From Cyclobacteriaceae bacterium (GTDB lineage Bacteria; Bacteroidota; Bacteroidia; Cytophagales; Cyclobacteriaceae): a DNA stretch of 64,000 nt. The position numbers and the translations under genes were made by a program. The number at the start of each line of letters is the position of its first letter. Within the stretch, counting starts at the first letter, position 1. Of this stretch, positions 55,892-64,000 are shown one piece after another. The DNA is taken from contig JANQOR010000038.1 of NCBI GenBank assembly GCA_028285685.1, forward strand, positions 1 through 64,000, read 5' to 3'. The notes under the pieces are model-generated. The model was not told where the DNA came from. It saw only the letters and a list, made by a program, of their open reading frames with translations, and made no database searches.

Positions 55892-58800
55892 TTGAAAATT
55901 CAGTCCTATATACTGGTTCTTTGTTCACTTCTTGGCCTTGTCACTCAAGCTGGAGCAGAAATACTACTTTTTCAGCAAATTCCGCAAGACACGACAGCCT
56001 CCGATACTCTGCAACCATACGAACCGTCAAGGCAGCCGACTTTTCAACCCACTTATCGATTTGGCGATCCTTTTGCAAACCGTACGTCCAGATCTCCTCT
56101 TTTTCTAAGCGATCCATCCCAATTGGATCTTCAAGTCCAGTTCAATCCGGACACCTTGTCAGACAATCCAGGGATCAGCTACTCGGTTTTCGAGAATATA
56201 GGAAATCTGGATTTTCGACCTGCTACTACCATGACCTTCCAAGAATTTAATGAATACAATAATTCGCAGTTGAACAAAGAGTACTTTAAAGAAAGATCCA
56301 TTGGACTTGACGGTGAAAGTGCAGTGAGTGGTAGAAGCTTGATTCCTCGATTATACATAAGTCCCGTGTTTGACCGAATCTTTGGTGGCAGTTATGTCGA
56401 TATTCAGCCAAACGGGTTTGTGAACCTGGATTTTGGTGCTCGTTTTCAACGCTTAGATAACCCGGCCATACCAAGGAGACAGCAGAGAAATGGGGGGTTT
56501 AATTTTGATCAGCAAATCAGTATGAATGTTGTTGGGAAGGTCGGAGAGAAGCTTGCCATCACTGCAAATTTTGATAACAATAACACATTCGATTTTCAAA
56601 ACAACATGAAAGTTGAATACACCGGCTATGAGGAGGATATCATCAAAAAGATCGAAATAGGAAACGTTAGCATGCCGGTCAGCAATTCGCTGATCACCGG
56701 TGCTCAATCACTTTTCGGGGTGAAGACTGAACTTCAGTTTGGAAGGCTGTGGGTCACGGCTGTTGCATCTCAACAGCGGGGAAGAAATGAGACGCTCACT
56801 ATTGAAAGTGGATTTCAAGGAAGAGAGTTTGATATTCAAGGGTCTGATTATGATGAAAACCGACATTTCTTTCTAGGTCAGTTCTTCCGGGATAACTACG
56901 AGCGGTGGCTCGCCACTGTGCCCCAGATTACGTCTGGAGTCAATATTAACAGGGTGGAAGTATATGTGTTAAACCGAAACAATGAAACTAGGACAACCAG
57001 GAACATTGTGGCTCTGATGGACTTGGGAGAAGGTCAAAGGATTTTCAGCCCTGACGTGCAGGCAGCGCCTGATCAACCGCCTGGGAGGCCCGCAAGTAAC
57101 AGGGCGAACAGTCTGTTTAATCAGTTGAATGAATTCAATGTTGATGCTGTTGATGCCGACTTGGAGGCGAAGTTTCCAAACTTCCAAAGCTCCACGGATT
57201 ATGTGAAAGTGACAACGGCCAGAAAGCTGGATGAAACAGAATATACGGTCAACAAGGAGCTTGGATATATCACACTATTGAGAAGGCTTCAAAGTGATGA
57301 GGTATTGGCTGTTTCTTATCAATATTCCTTTAACGGACCGATTTACCAGGTAGGCGAAATACAGTCAGACTATTCGAATCGAGGGGACGATGAAGTCATC
57401 TATCTAAAAATGCTTCGACCCAATCAGATAGCAACCGAGTTACCAACCTGGGACTTGATGATGAAGAATATCTACAACCTCAATTCTGCCCAGGTTTCAA
57501 GGGAAGGTTTTCAATTAAGAGTTATTTATCGGGATGATGTTACTGGTCAAGATAACCCATCCTTGCATGAGGGTCTGAAACTAACCAATGGTCGACCGCT
57601 GAAAGACAAACCCCTTATTGAAGTTTTTGGTCTAGATCAGCTTAACCAGAACAATGATCGACAGCCTGATGCAAATTTTGATTTTATCGAAGGTGTGACC
57701 ATCGACACGCGAAATGGTAACGTGATTTTTCCAGTACTTGAGCCCTTTGGAAGTAGATTGGAAGCGCAATTCGATCCTGAAACAGAAGGAGGTCTTATAG
57801 AAAAGTACGTCTATGACGAACTTTATTCCAACACGAAGGCTGTAGCGGAACGAGATGCTACCAAAAACAAATTTGTAATAACCGGGAAATTAACTGCTGG
57901 GTCTTCAAGTGAGGTTGCGCTTCCAGGAATCAATATTGCTGAAGGATCGGTCGTCGTAACCGCGGGTGGAACCTTACTAACTGAGGGTCTCGATTACAAT
58001 GTTGACTACAACCTTGGGGTGGTGCGCATACTAAATGACGGGATTCTGAATTCCGGAAAGCAACTAAATATTTCCTATGAAAAAGCAGACCTGTTCAATT
58101 TCCAGACCAGAACCCTGACAGGTGCAAGATTTGACTACAGGTTCAGTGAAAATTTCAACATCGGTGGTACTGTTTTACATCTGAACGAGCGTCCTGGAGG
58201 AATTAGCCGATTCGCCGTTGGAAGTGAGCCCACACGAAACACCAAGTACGGCTTTGATATCAACTTTCAGCAAGAGTCAAGGTTTTTAACGAAAATGGTT
58301 GATGCGTTACCGTTGGTGAGCACGAAGGAACGATCGAATGTGATTTTCAATGCCGAATTTGCTCAACTGATCCCGGGGACAAGTAATATCGTGAACGGGG
58401 AAGGAACTTCTTACATTGATGATTTTGAAAATGCCGTGACGCCAATCAATATAGGTGGGTGGCAGTCATGGCAGTTAGCGTCAACGCCGAGAGTATTTGA
58501 CGAAAGTTCCTCCTCAGGTCTGGATTTTAATAACAACAAGGCAAAAATTGCCTGGTACACAGTAGACAATAGTATTTTCTATCGATCATTTGGAAATGCT
58601 CGTCCTTCAAATATTTCTGATAGCGATCTCGAGAATCACTACGAGCGGCCAGTCCTTCCGCAGGAAATTTTCCCACAGCGAGATCCACTGCAAGTGCAGT
58701 TAAATGAACCACTTTTTGATATTGCCTATTTTCCTTCAGAAAGAGGACAGTATAACTACAACGCTGCATTTGCCAGCAATCCTCCGGATCAGAACTGGGG

Positions 58801-61800
58801 GGGCGTGACGAGAGCAATCACAAATGAAGTGAATTTTCAGGCTACCAATATTCAATATCTTGAATTTTGGCTCATGGATCCGTTTATTGAAGGAGATAGG
58901 GGAGTCGTAAAGGATGGAATTTTCAATACGAACAACACGACAGGTGGAGAATTGATATTTAACCTTGGAAGCGTCTCTGAGGATGTTGCTCCGGACGATC
59001 GTCATGCCTTTGAAAACGGTCTTCCTACGGATGGGGAGCCAATACCTGATGCAGCGATTTCAACCTGGGGACAAATTACCACCGAACAGTACCTCACCAA
59101 CTTCTTTGCAAATACGCCTGGTGCACGTGATAATCAAGATGTTGGACTAGATGGGTTGCGAGATGAGGACGAAGGACGAATCCCAGGGAATCCATTTGGT
59201 GGGCAAGAAGATCCCTCAGCGGACAACTTCACCTACATTCTAGATGAATCCTACGATGCTTTGGATGCGAAAATTGTTCAGCGCTACAAAAGTTGGAACG
59301 GAATGGAAGGGAATTCGCCAATATCAGCAGACAGTAATCAGGATTTTATCCCAGCTTCTACCACATTGCCAGACAATGAGGATATCAATAACGACAATAC
59401 CATTTCTGATCTGGAAGAGTACTTTGAATACCGTTTGCCCCTAAGACCTGGACAGCTAAGAGCTGGAGAGCAGTACATCATTGATGAAATTACCGCCAAT
59501 GAAGCAACCTGGTATTTATATCGAATTCCCATTCAAGATGTAGGAACCCCAATCGGAACTCCTTCCTTTGAGAACATCAAATACATTAGAATGTACCTGA
59601 CTGGATTTAGCCAGCCTGTCGTACTTCGTATGGCAAAATTGCAACTTGTCGGTAGTCAGTGGTTGAAGTCGGCAAAGTCACTTCGTGAAGAAGGCTTGAA
59701 TGAAGTTCCCAACACCAATTCTTCAGATTTCCAAGTGTCAGTTGTCAGCATTGAGGAAAACAGCACTGCAAATGGCGGATCGCCATATGTATTGCCTCCG
59801 GGCTTAGATCGTGATATCGACAATACAACTGTAAACAATAGGCGAATCAACGAGCAGTCGCTGCAGGTATGTGTAGAGGATTTAGATGATAAAGATGCAC
59901 GTGCAGTTTATAAGAATGTCAATTATGACCTCATCAACTACGGTCGAATGAAGATGTTTTTACACGCAGAGGCATATATGGGTGATCAGATTTCCGATGA
60001 TGAACTGACGGGTTTTATCAGGCTCGGTACTGATGAAGATGAGAACTATTATGAGGTGGAAGTCCCTTTAAAGATAACCCCGCAGGGTGTAAGCACTGCT
60101 GACGCCGGAATAAGAAGGCTTGTTTGGCCACTCGAAAACGAAATCGACATATCGATAAACGAGCTGATTGGAACAAAATCGGCTCGAAACAGAGCTAGGC
60201 TACCTCAAGATCTACCCTTTAGGCTGCTTTCTAATGACGGGAAGTATAACCTGACCATAAAAGGAAATCCCGATATTTCAGCGATTAAAATTCTAATGCT
60301 CGGTGTTCGCAATCCCGGAAGAACTGCGGAAAATATATCGATAGATGATGGTTTACCTAAGTCAGTTTGTGTTTGGGCAAATGAGCTTAGGGTAACAGAC
60401 TTTGATCGCAATGCGGGTTGGGCAGCAAATGCCAGGCTCAGCACACAGCTCGCTGATCTTGGAACAATTTCGGCATCAACAAGATATACCTCGATTGGAT
60501 TCGGGACTGTTCAGCAACGAATTTCGGAGCGTACAAGAGAAGAAACCAGGCAGTTCGATATATCTGCAAACATCAACGTTGATAAATTTCTACTGCCTCA
60601 AAAAACCGGCCTTGTTGTGCCCATGTTCGTGAGCTACGAGAAAACGACCATTACGCCACAATTTGACCCCCTCGATCCGGATGTGCCGCTGGAAGCATCT
60701 TTGGAGACATTGGGTTCAGAAGCTGAAAGGGATGCATATCGTCGGATTGTGGAGGATCGAACAGTCCGTAGGAGTATCAACTTCACCAACGTCAGAAAGC
60801 AGAAAGTAAATCCTGATTCACCAAAACGGATTTACGATATCGAGAATTTCTCTTTTAACTACGCTTATAGTGACCAGGTACGAAGCAATTCAAATACACA
60901 AAGTTTTATTAGCAAATCAGTTTCCGGAGGAGTTAATTACAACTACTCACCATCTTCGTTTAGCATTGAGCCTTTTAAGAATTCGGAGTTCTTGAGTAGT
61001 CCATACTTGGCATTAATTAAGGACGTAAATCTATCACCAATCCCTAGTAACTTCACTTTTTCGGGAAATCTGCGTAGGGATTTCAGGGCAACCCAGTACT
61101 ATAACAATGAGTTGACAATCGATGGAGTTGATCCGGTGTATGAAAGACTCTTCACCTTCGTTAGGAACTATTCACTTCGTTGGGATGTCACCAAGAGCCT
61201 TGGCCTCTCTTACACCGCAACTGCGAATGCCGTAATTGATGAGCCGGAGGAATTTATCGAAGGCGATATTTCAACAAAAGAGGAACGAAGATTTATCTGG
61301 GATCAGATCCTCAATCTAGGGAGGATGAAAAATTTTGATCAGAGCATTTCCGCGAACTACAAATTTCCACTAGACAAGTTCCCATTGACTGATTGGATTT
61401 CTGCTGACGTGCGATATGCTGTTGGGTATGGGTGGATCGCGGGGTCGATTATTCAGCCGGACGGTCAAACGGTGGGACCTGACTCGTTGTTTTTCGGAAA
61501 TTTCATCAGCAACCAGAGAGATAGGGGTATCAATTCAAGCCTTGACTTGAGTAAGCTGTATAGCAAAGCGACTTTTTTGAAGAACGCCAATACACCTAAA
61601 CCTGCGGGTGATGGAAACATTGTGGATAGCTTTCTAAAATTTGTCACAATGCTGAAGTCGGTAAATGGTTCTTACAACATAAGGGAATCCACATCTTTAC
61701 CTGGATTCAGGCAAACACCGTTTTTACTTGGCTTAGATAGTGGATGGAATGCTCCAGGATTTGATTTTATTTTGGGGAGTCAGGATCCTGGTATTCGGAC

Positions 61801-62989
61801 GAAAGCAGCTCAAAATGGCTGGCTCATAGAAAATGAAAACTTGAATTCGCCGTTTCAGCAGACCTTTGGCACAGATGTCGATGTACGTGCAGATTTTGAG
61901 CCATTCAATAGTTTGAAAATTCAACTTTCATGGAATCGCGGATTAACCAACAGTTACCAGGAGATCTTCCGATTTAATGGTACGACTGGAGGTTTTGAAA
62001 CACTATCTCCTACTAGGACAGGGAACTACTCATCCACATTCTTGTCGATTAATACTGCCTTTGAAAAAGAAACCGAGGACAACTTTTCAGATGCGTTTGC
62101 ACAATTCGAGAGAAATTTGGGCATTATAAGAGGTAGGTTGAATGAAGGCAATCCAAATGCAGTCAACAATGGATTGGTATATGACACTTTAGCTCAAGAT
62201 GTTCTGATTCCCGCATTTATCTCAGCATACAGCGGACAGAGTGCGGAGGATATTGAACTGACTCCGTTTCCCAAAATCCCTCTTCCCAACTGGAGGGTAG
62301 ACTTTACAGGCCTGTCTAAGATTCCAGCCCTGCAAGAGGTCTTCTCTTCAATTACCATCTCTCATGGATATAATTCGACCTACTCAGTGTCCGGGTTTAA
62401 TAACCTAATTTACGACGATAACCTGATAGGGCTTCAAAATGACCTGTTGGACTATCCTTTTGCTCAAGATTCGGCTGGTCGGTTGGTGCCCGTTTATTTG
62501 ATCAATCAAGCAATGATATCTGAACAGTTTGTTCCACTAGTTGGGATCAATGTTCGGACAGTCAATAACATCTCGACAAGAATTGAGTTTAGGAAGAGCA
62601 GGAGTCTTGCTTTGAACATGTCTAACGCACAAGTGACTGAGACGAACAACAATGACATAACCCTTGACTTTGGCTATACGGCCACTGGGTTTAAATTTCC
62701 TTGGAGATTTCAGGGAAGAACGGTCACATTGGAAAATGATCTTACAATAAGAATTTCCGCATCCATCAGAGACTCACGGACTGTGCAGCGAAAAATAGAT
62801 GATGAGGATGTTATCACAAATGGGAGTAGAACCTTTCAGATGCGGCCGACATTTACCTACAAGCTGAACGATCAACTGGATTTGAGCATGTATTTTGAGC
62901 GGAATGTCACTGAACCGAAGGTGCTTAGTTCTTTCCGAAGGGCAACCTCAGCTTTTGGAATACAGCTAAGATTTGGTCTTTCCCAATAG
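55892..62989 (+). CDS. sprA: Cell-surface gliding/type IX secretion channel protein SprA
   Basis: 2365 residues from TTG, with signal peptide (LGLVTQAGA). The N-terminal region RQQRNGGFNFDQQISMNVVG, FDNNNTFDFQNNMKVEYTG, and the long C-terminal barrel-like part (TFQMRPTFTYKLNDQLDLSM) match SprA/Sov. In relatives SprA is the 36-strand outer-membrane translocon of the type IX system. Its presence fits the type IX sorting tail of the giant protein at 27601. No other type IX genes occur in the window. Confidence 0.95.
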   Translation: MKIQSYILVLCSLLGLVTQAGAEILLFQQIPQDTTASDTLQPYEPSRQPTFQPTYRFGDPFANRTSRSPLFLSDPSQLDLQVQFNPDTLSDNPGISYSVFENIGNLDFRPATTMTFQEFNEYNNSQLNKEYFKERSIGLDGESAVSGRSLIPRLYISPVFDRIFGGSYVDIQPNGFVNLDFGARFQRLDNPAIPRRQQRNGGFNFDQQISMNVVGKVGEKLAITANFDNNNTFDFQNNMKVEYTGYEEDIIKKIEIGNVSMPVSNSLITGAQSLFGVKTELQFGRLWVTAVASQQRGRNETLTIESGFQGREFDIQGSDYDENRHFFLGQFFRDNYERWLATVPQITSGVNINRVEVYVLNRNNETRTTRNIVALMDLGEGQRIFSPDVQAAPDQPPGRPASNRANSLFNQLNEFNVDAVDADLEAKFPNFQSSTDYVKVTTARKLDETEYTVNKELGYITLLRRLQSDEVLAVSYQYSFNGPIYQVGEIQSDYSNRGDDEVIYLKMLRPNQIATELPTWDLMMKNIYNLNSAQVSREGFQLRVIYRDDVTGQDNPSLHEGLKLTNGRPLKDKPLIEVFGLDQLNQNNDRQPDANFDFIEGVTIDTRNGNVIFPVLEPFGSRLEAQFDPETEGGLIEKYVYDELYSNTKAVAERDATKNKFVITGKLTAGSSSEVALPGINIAEGSVVVTAGGTLLTEGLDYNVDYNLGVVRILNDGILNSGKQLNISYEKADLFNFQTRTLTGARFDYRFSENFNIGGTVLHLNERPGGISRFAVGSEPTRNTKYGFDINFQQESRFLTKMVDALPLVSTKERSNVIFNAEFAQLIPGTSNIVNGEGTSYIDDFENAVTPINIGGWQSWQLASTPRVFDESSSSGLDFNNNKAKIAWYTVDNSIFYRSFGNARPSNISDSDLENHYERPVLPQEIFPQRDPLQVQLNEPLFDIAYFPSERGQYNYNAAFASNPPDQNWGGVTRAITNEVNFQATNIQYLEFWLMDPFIEGDRGVVKDGIFNTNNTTGGELIFNLGSVSEDVAPDDRHAFENGLPTDGEPIPDAAISTWGQITTEQYLTNFFANTPGARDNQDVGLDGLRDEDEGRIPGNPFGGQEDPSADNFTYILDESYDALDAKIVQRYKSWNGMEGNSPISADSNQDFIPASTTLPDNEDINNDNTISDLEEYFEYRLPLRPGQLRAGEQYIIDEITANEATWYLYRIPIQDVGTPIGTPSFENIKYIRMYLTGFSQPVVLRMAKLQLVGSQWLKSAKSLREEGLNEVPNTNSSDFQVSVVSIEENSTANGGSPYVLPPGLDRDIDNTTVNNRRINEQSLQVCVEDLDDKDARAVYKNVNYDLINYGRMKMFLHAEAYMGDQISDDELTGFIRLGTDEDENYYEVEVPLKITPQGVSTADAGIRRLVWPLENEIDISINELIGTKSARNRARLPQDLPFRLLSNDGKYNLTIKGNPDISAIKILMLGVRNPGRTAENISIDDGLPKSVCVWANELRVTDFDRNAGWAANARLSTQLADLGTISASTRYTSIGFGTVQQRISERTREETRQFDISANINVDKFLLPQKTGLVVPMFVSYEKTTITPQFDPLDPDVPLEASLETLGSEAERDAYRRIVEDRTVRRSINFTNVRKQKVNPDSPKRIYDIENFSFNYAYSDQVRSNSNTQSFISKSVSGGVNYNYSPSSFSIEPFKNSEFLSSPYLALIKDVNLSPIPSNFTFSGNLRRDFRATQYYNNELTIDGVDPVYERLFTFVRNYSLRWDVTKSLGLSYTATANAVIDEPEEFIEGDISTKEERRFIWDQILNLGRMKNFDQSISANYKFPLDKFPLTDWISADVRYAVGYGWIAGSIIQPDGQTVGPDSLFFGNFISNQRDRGINSSLDLSKLYSKATFLKNANTPKPAGDGNIVDSFLKFVTMLKSVNGSYNIRESTSLPGFRQTPFLLGLDSGWNAPGFDFILGSQDPGIRTKAAQNGWLIENENLNSPFQQTFGTDVDVRADFEPFNSLKIQLSWNRGLTNSYQEIFRFNGTTGGFETLSPTRTGNYSSTFLSINTAFEKETEDNFSDAFAQFERNLGIIRGRLNEGNPNAVNNGLVYDTLAQDVLIPAFISAYSGQSAEDIELTPFPKIPLPNWRVDFTGLSKIPALQEVFSSITISHGYNSTYSVSGFNNLIYDDNLIGLQNDLLDYPFAQDSAGRLVPVYLINQAMISEQFVPLVGINVRTVNNISTRIEFRKSRSLALNMSNAQVTETNNNDITLDFGYTATGFKFPWRFQGRTVTLENDLTIRISASIRDSRTVQRKIDDEDVITNGSRTFQMRPTFTYKLNDQLDLSMYFERNVTEPKVLSSFRRATSAFGIQLRFGLSQ

Positions 62990-63050
62990 TGACCACAGCG
63001 TAGGTTTTGAGAAATAACATTAACTATTCCGTTAGATAAATTCTTCGCAT

Positions 63051-63058
63051 TATTTTTG
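63051..63058 (+). promoter_or_regulatory. -7 box of gcvH
   Basis: TATTTTTG, 30 bases before the ATG. The -33 element is weak. Confidence 0.45.
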
Positions 63059-63088
63059 GCAACCTCTAATTAAAAAACTAAAGCGAGA

Positions 63089-63463
63089 ATGAATATTCCT
63101 GGCGATTTACAGTACACAAAAGATCACGAGTGGGTAAAGGTAGACGGCGACATTGCCACTATTGGAATTACCGACTTTGCCCAGGGAGAACTGGGAGACA
63201 TCGTCTATGTAGAAATTGAGACAGAGGGCGAAAGTCTTTCATCCGGCGAAGTATTCGGAACAGTTGAAGCTGTCAAAACAGTCTCTGATTTGTTTATGCC
63301 GGTAAGTGGTGAAGTGATCGAGGTGAATTCGGGATTGGAATCTAACCCTGAAAGTGTGAACTCCGACCCTTACGGTGAGGGGTGGATGGTGAAGGTAAAG
63401 ATCACCGGTGATGCGGATGACTTACTTTCAGCGGAAGATTATAAGAGTGAAGTTGGGGGCTAG
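63089..63463 (+). CDS. gcvH: Glycine cleavage system H protein
   Basis: 124 residues. Lipoyl attachment Lys63 in [16 protein letters not shown], with the typical N-terminus [13 protein letters not shown] and C-terminal [11 protein letters not shown]. It shuttles the aminomethyl group between P, T and L proteins. Other gcv genes are not in the window. It links functionally to kbl/tdh, which make glycine from threonine. Confidence 0.96.
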   Translation: MNIPGDLQYTKDHEWVKVDGDIATIGITDFAQGELGDIVYVEIETEGESLSSGEVFGTVEAVKTVSDLFMPVSGEVIEVNSGLESNPESVNSDPYGEGWMVKVKITGDADDLLSAEDYKSEVGG

Positions 63464-63537
63464 GAATTTTGGAATGTTTTTTGTTAAAAAAAGGAGTAAA
63501 CTGAATGTCCTGATTAGTAATTCTTTTGCAAGGGGCA

Positions 63538-63545
63538 TATATTTG
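63538..63545 (+). promoter_or_regulatory. -7 box of tonB
   Basis: TATATTTG matches TAnnTTTG. A weak TTAG lies 20 bases upstream. ATG follows 29 bases after the box. Confidence 0.5.
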
Positions 63546-63573
63546 ATGTTCAACTTCTAAAAAAGAAGGAAAT

Positions 63574-64000
63574 ATGGAAGCGAAAAAAAATCCAAAAGCC
63601 GATTTGGCGAAGAAATCAAGCCTTTTTCTCAATATTGGACTATGCGGGAGTTTGTTACTAACGATCGTTGCGTTTGAGTGGAGGTCATATGATGATGCTG
63701 GTCTGCTCGATCTCGGACAAGTGGAAGATGACTTTGAGGATATCCTCGAAATTCCACCAACCGAACAACCACCTCCACCTCCACCGAAGATCAAGCTTCC
63801 TGAAATTATTGAAGTTCCTGACGAAGAGGAAATTGAAGAGGAAATTGAAGTCGAGCTAGATGTTGAGGTTACCGAAGAGACTGTTGTTGAGGAGATCATA
63901 TTCGAGGAAGCTCCTGAAGAAGAGGACGTAGACGAAATCTTTACAATTGTTGAAGAGCCTGCTGGGTTCCCCGGAGGTTTGGAAGCGTTTTATGGTTACC
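63574..64000 (+). CDS. tonB: TonB-family energy transducer (3' end outside window)
   Basis: The first 142 residues are present and the frame is open at the window end. Basic N-terminus, one membrane helix (about 18-35, LFLNIGLCGSLLLTIVAF), then a Pro-run (TEQPPPPPPKIKLP) and a very Glu-rich spacer (EEEIEEEIEVELDVEV). The last part, EEPAGFPGGLEAFYGY, is the start of the Bacteroidota TonB C-terminal domain. It transmits proton-motive force to outer-membrane receptors. Confidence 0.88.
   Translation, partial: MEAKKNPKADLAKKSSLFLNIGLCGSLLLTIVAFEWRSYDDAGLLDLGQVEDDFEDILEIPPTEQPPPPPPKIKLPEIIEVPDEEEIEEEIEVELDVEVTEETVVEEIIFEEAPEEEDVDEIFTIVEEPAGFPGGLEAFYGY

Noticed and set aside
63402..63899. Minus-strand Ser/Ile-rich frame of 165 residues
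   Set aside because: It is the antisense of the Glu-rich spacer of tonB, produced by GAA/GAG codon runs.

Overview
The window reads as an ordinary stretch of chromosome from a marine-type Bacteroidota, most likely order Cytophagales (Cyclobacteriaceae/Reichenbachiellaceae-like). The reasons are several matches to the Bacteroidota -7 promoter box TAnnTTTG, the gliding/type IX secretion protein SprA, a secreted giant protein with a type IX sorting tail, and phylum-typical families (DUF1599, DUF2480, DUF4292, DUF4837, the short-chain threonine dehydrogenase with Kbl, FloA/NfeD, and a receptor-plug protein with an MG2-like front). Many genes start with TTG or GTG and overlap by ATGA or GTGA, so operons are compact. 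I see no prophage, IS element, CRISPR array or rRNA.

Layout. 1-2229: 3' part of a large surface or tail-fibre-like protein with fourteen 66-bp repeats and a YadA-head-like region. 2230-3075: a tRNA-Val locus with a promoter, two tandem terminator-like hairpins before the tRNA, and a degenerate tRNA 3' copy 0.5 kb downstream. 3076-10297: a putative outer-membrane protein, a YHS lipoprotein, a glycerophosphodiesterase, a PfkB kinase and a pair of M16 proteases (one with the zinc motif, one without). 10318-14297: rpmH-rnpA-ctpA-tsaB-DUF2480-DinB. A REP-like inverted pair separates this from the leftward proS-nfeD-floA operon (14499-17490). 17702-20657: an aromatic/Gly plus Arg/Ser-rich low-complexity secreted protein and a FadL-like porin. 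20647-22753: leftward DUF1599-DoxX-aroK. 22854-24574: folP-cdaA (folate; c-di-AMP). 24578-27502: a tiny lipoprotein, a TPR histidine kinase and a LytTR response regulator. 27601-35547: a 2648-residue multidomain adhesin-like protein. 35626-38107: the threonine-to-glycine pair kbl and tdh, divergently arranged. 38150-47870: an enoyl-CoA hydratase, then a long envelope cluster (flippase, nucleotidyltransferase, TPR protein, DUF4292 lipoprotein, EnvC-like activator, TatA, lytic transglycosylase, DUF4837 lipoprotein). 47854-50271: a leftward MG2/TonB-plug protein. 50411-64000: maeB, then a small accessory insert (XRE regulator with a strong palindromic operator, a 65-residue unknown, a PhyH-type dioxygenase and a methyltransferase), then ruvA-sprA-gcvH and the start of tonB.

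Functional themes are cell-envelope building, secretion and surface adhesion (SprA, giant adhesin, repeat protein, OM porin, EnvC, MltD, Tat, TonB) mixed with housekeeping (tRNA, translation, tRNA modification, folate, shikimate, glycine metabolism). Nothing proves a new defence or mobile system. The least explained parts are the XRE/palindrome/PhyH/methyltransferase insert, the tRNA-Val leader and scar, the Arg/Ser-rich secreted protein and the unknown 91-residue gene in the kbl operon. Family calls rest on motif recognition from the sequence; no database search was run.
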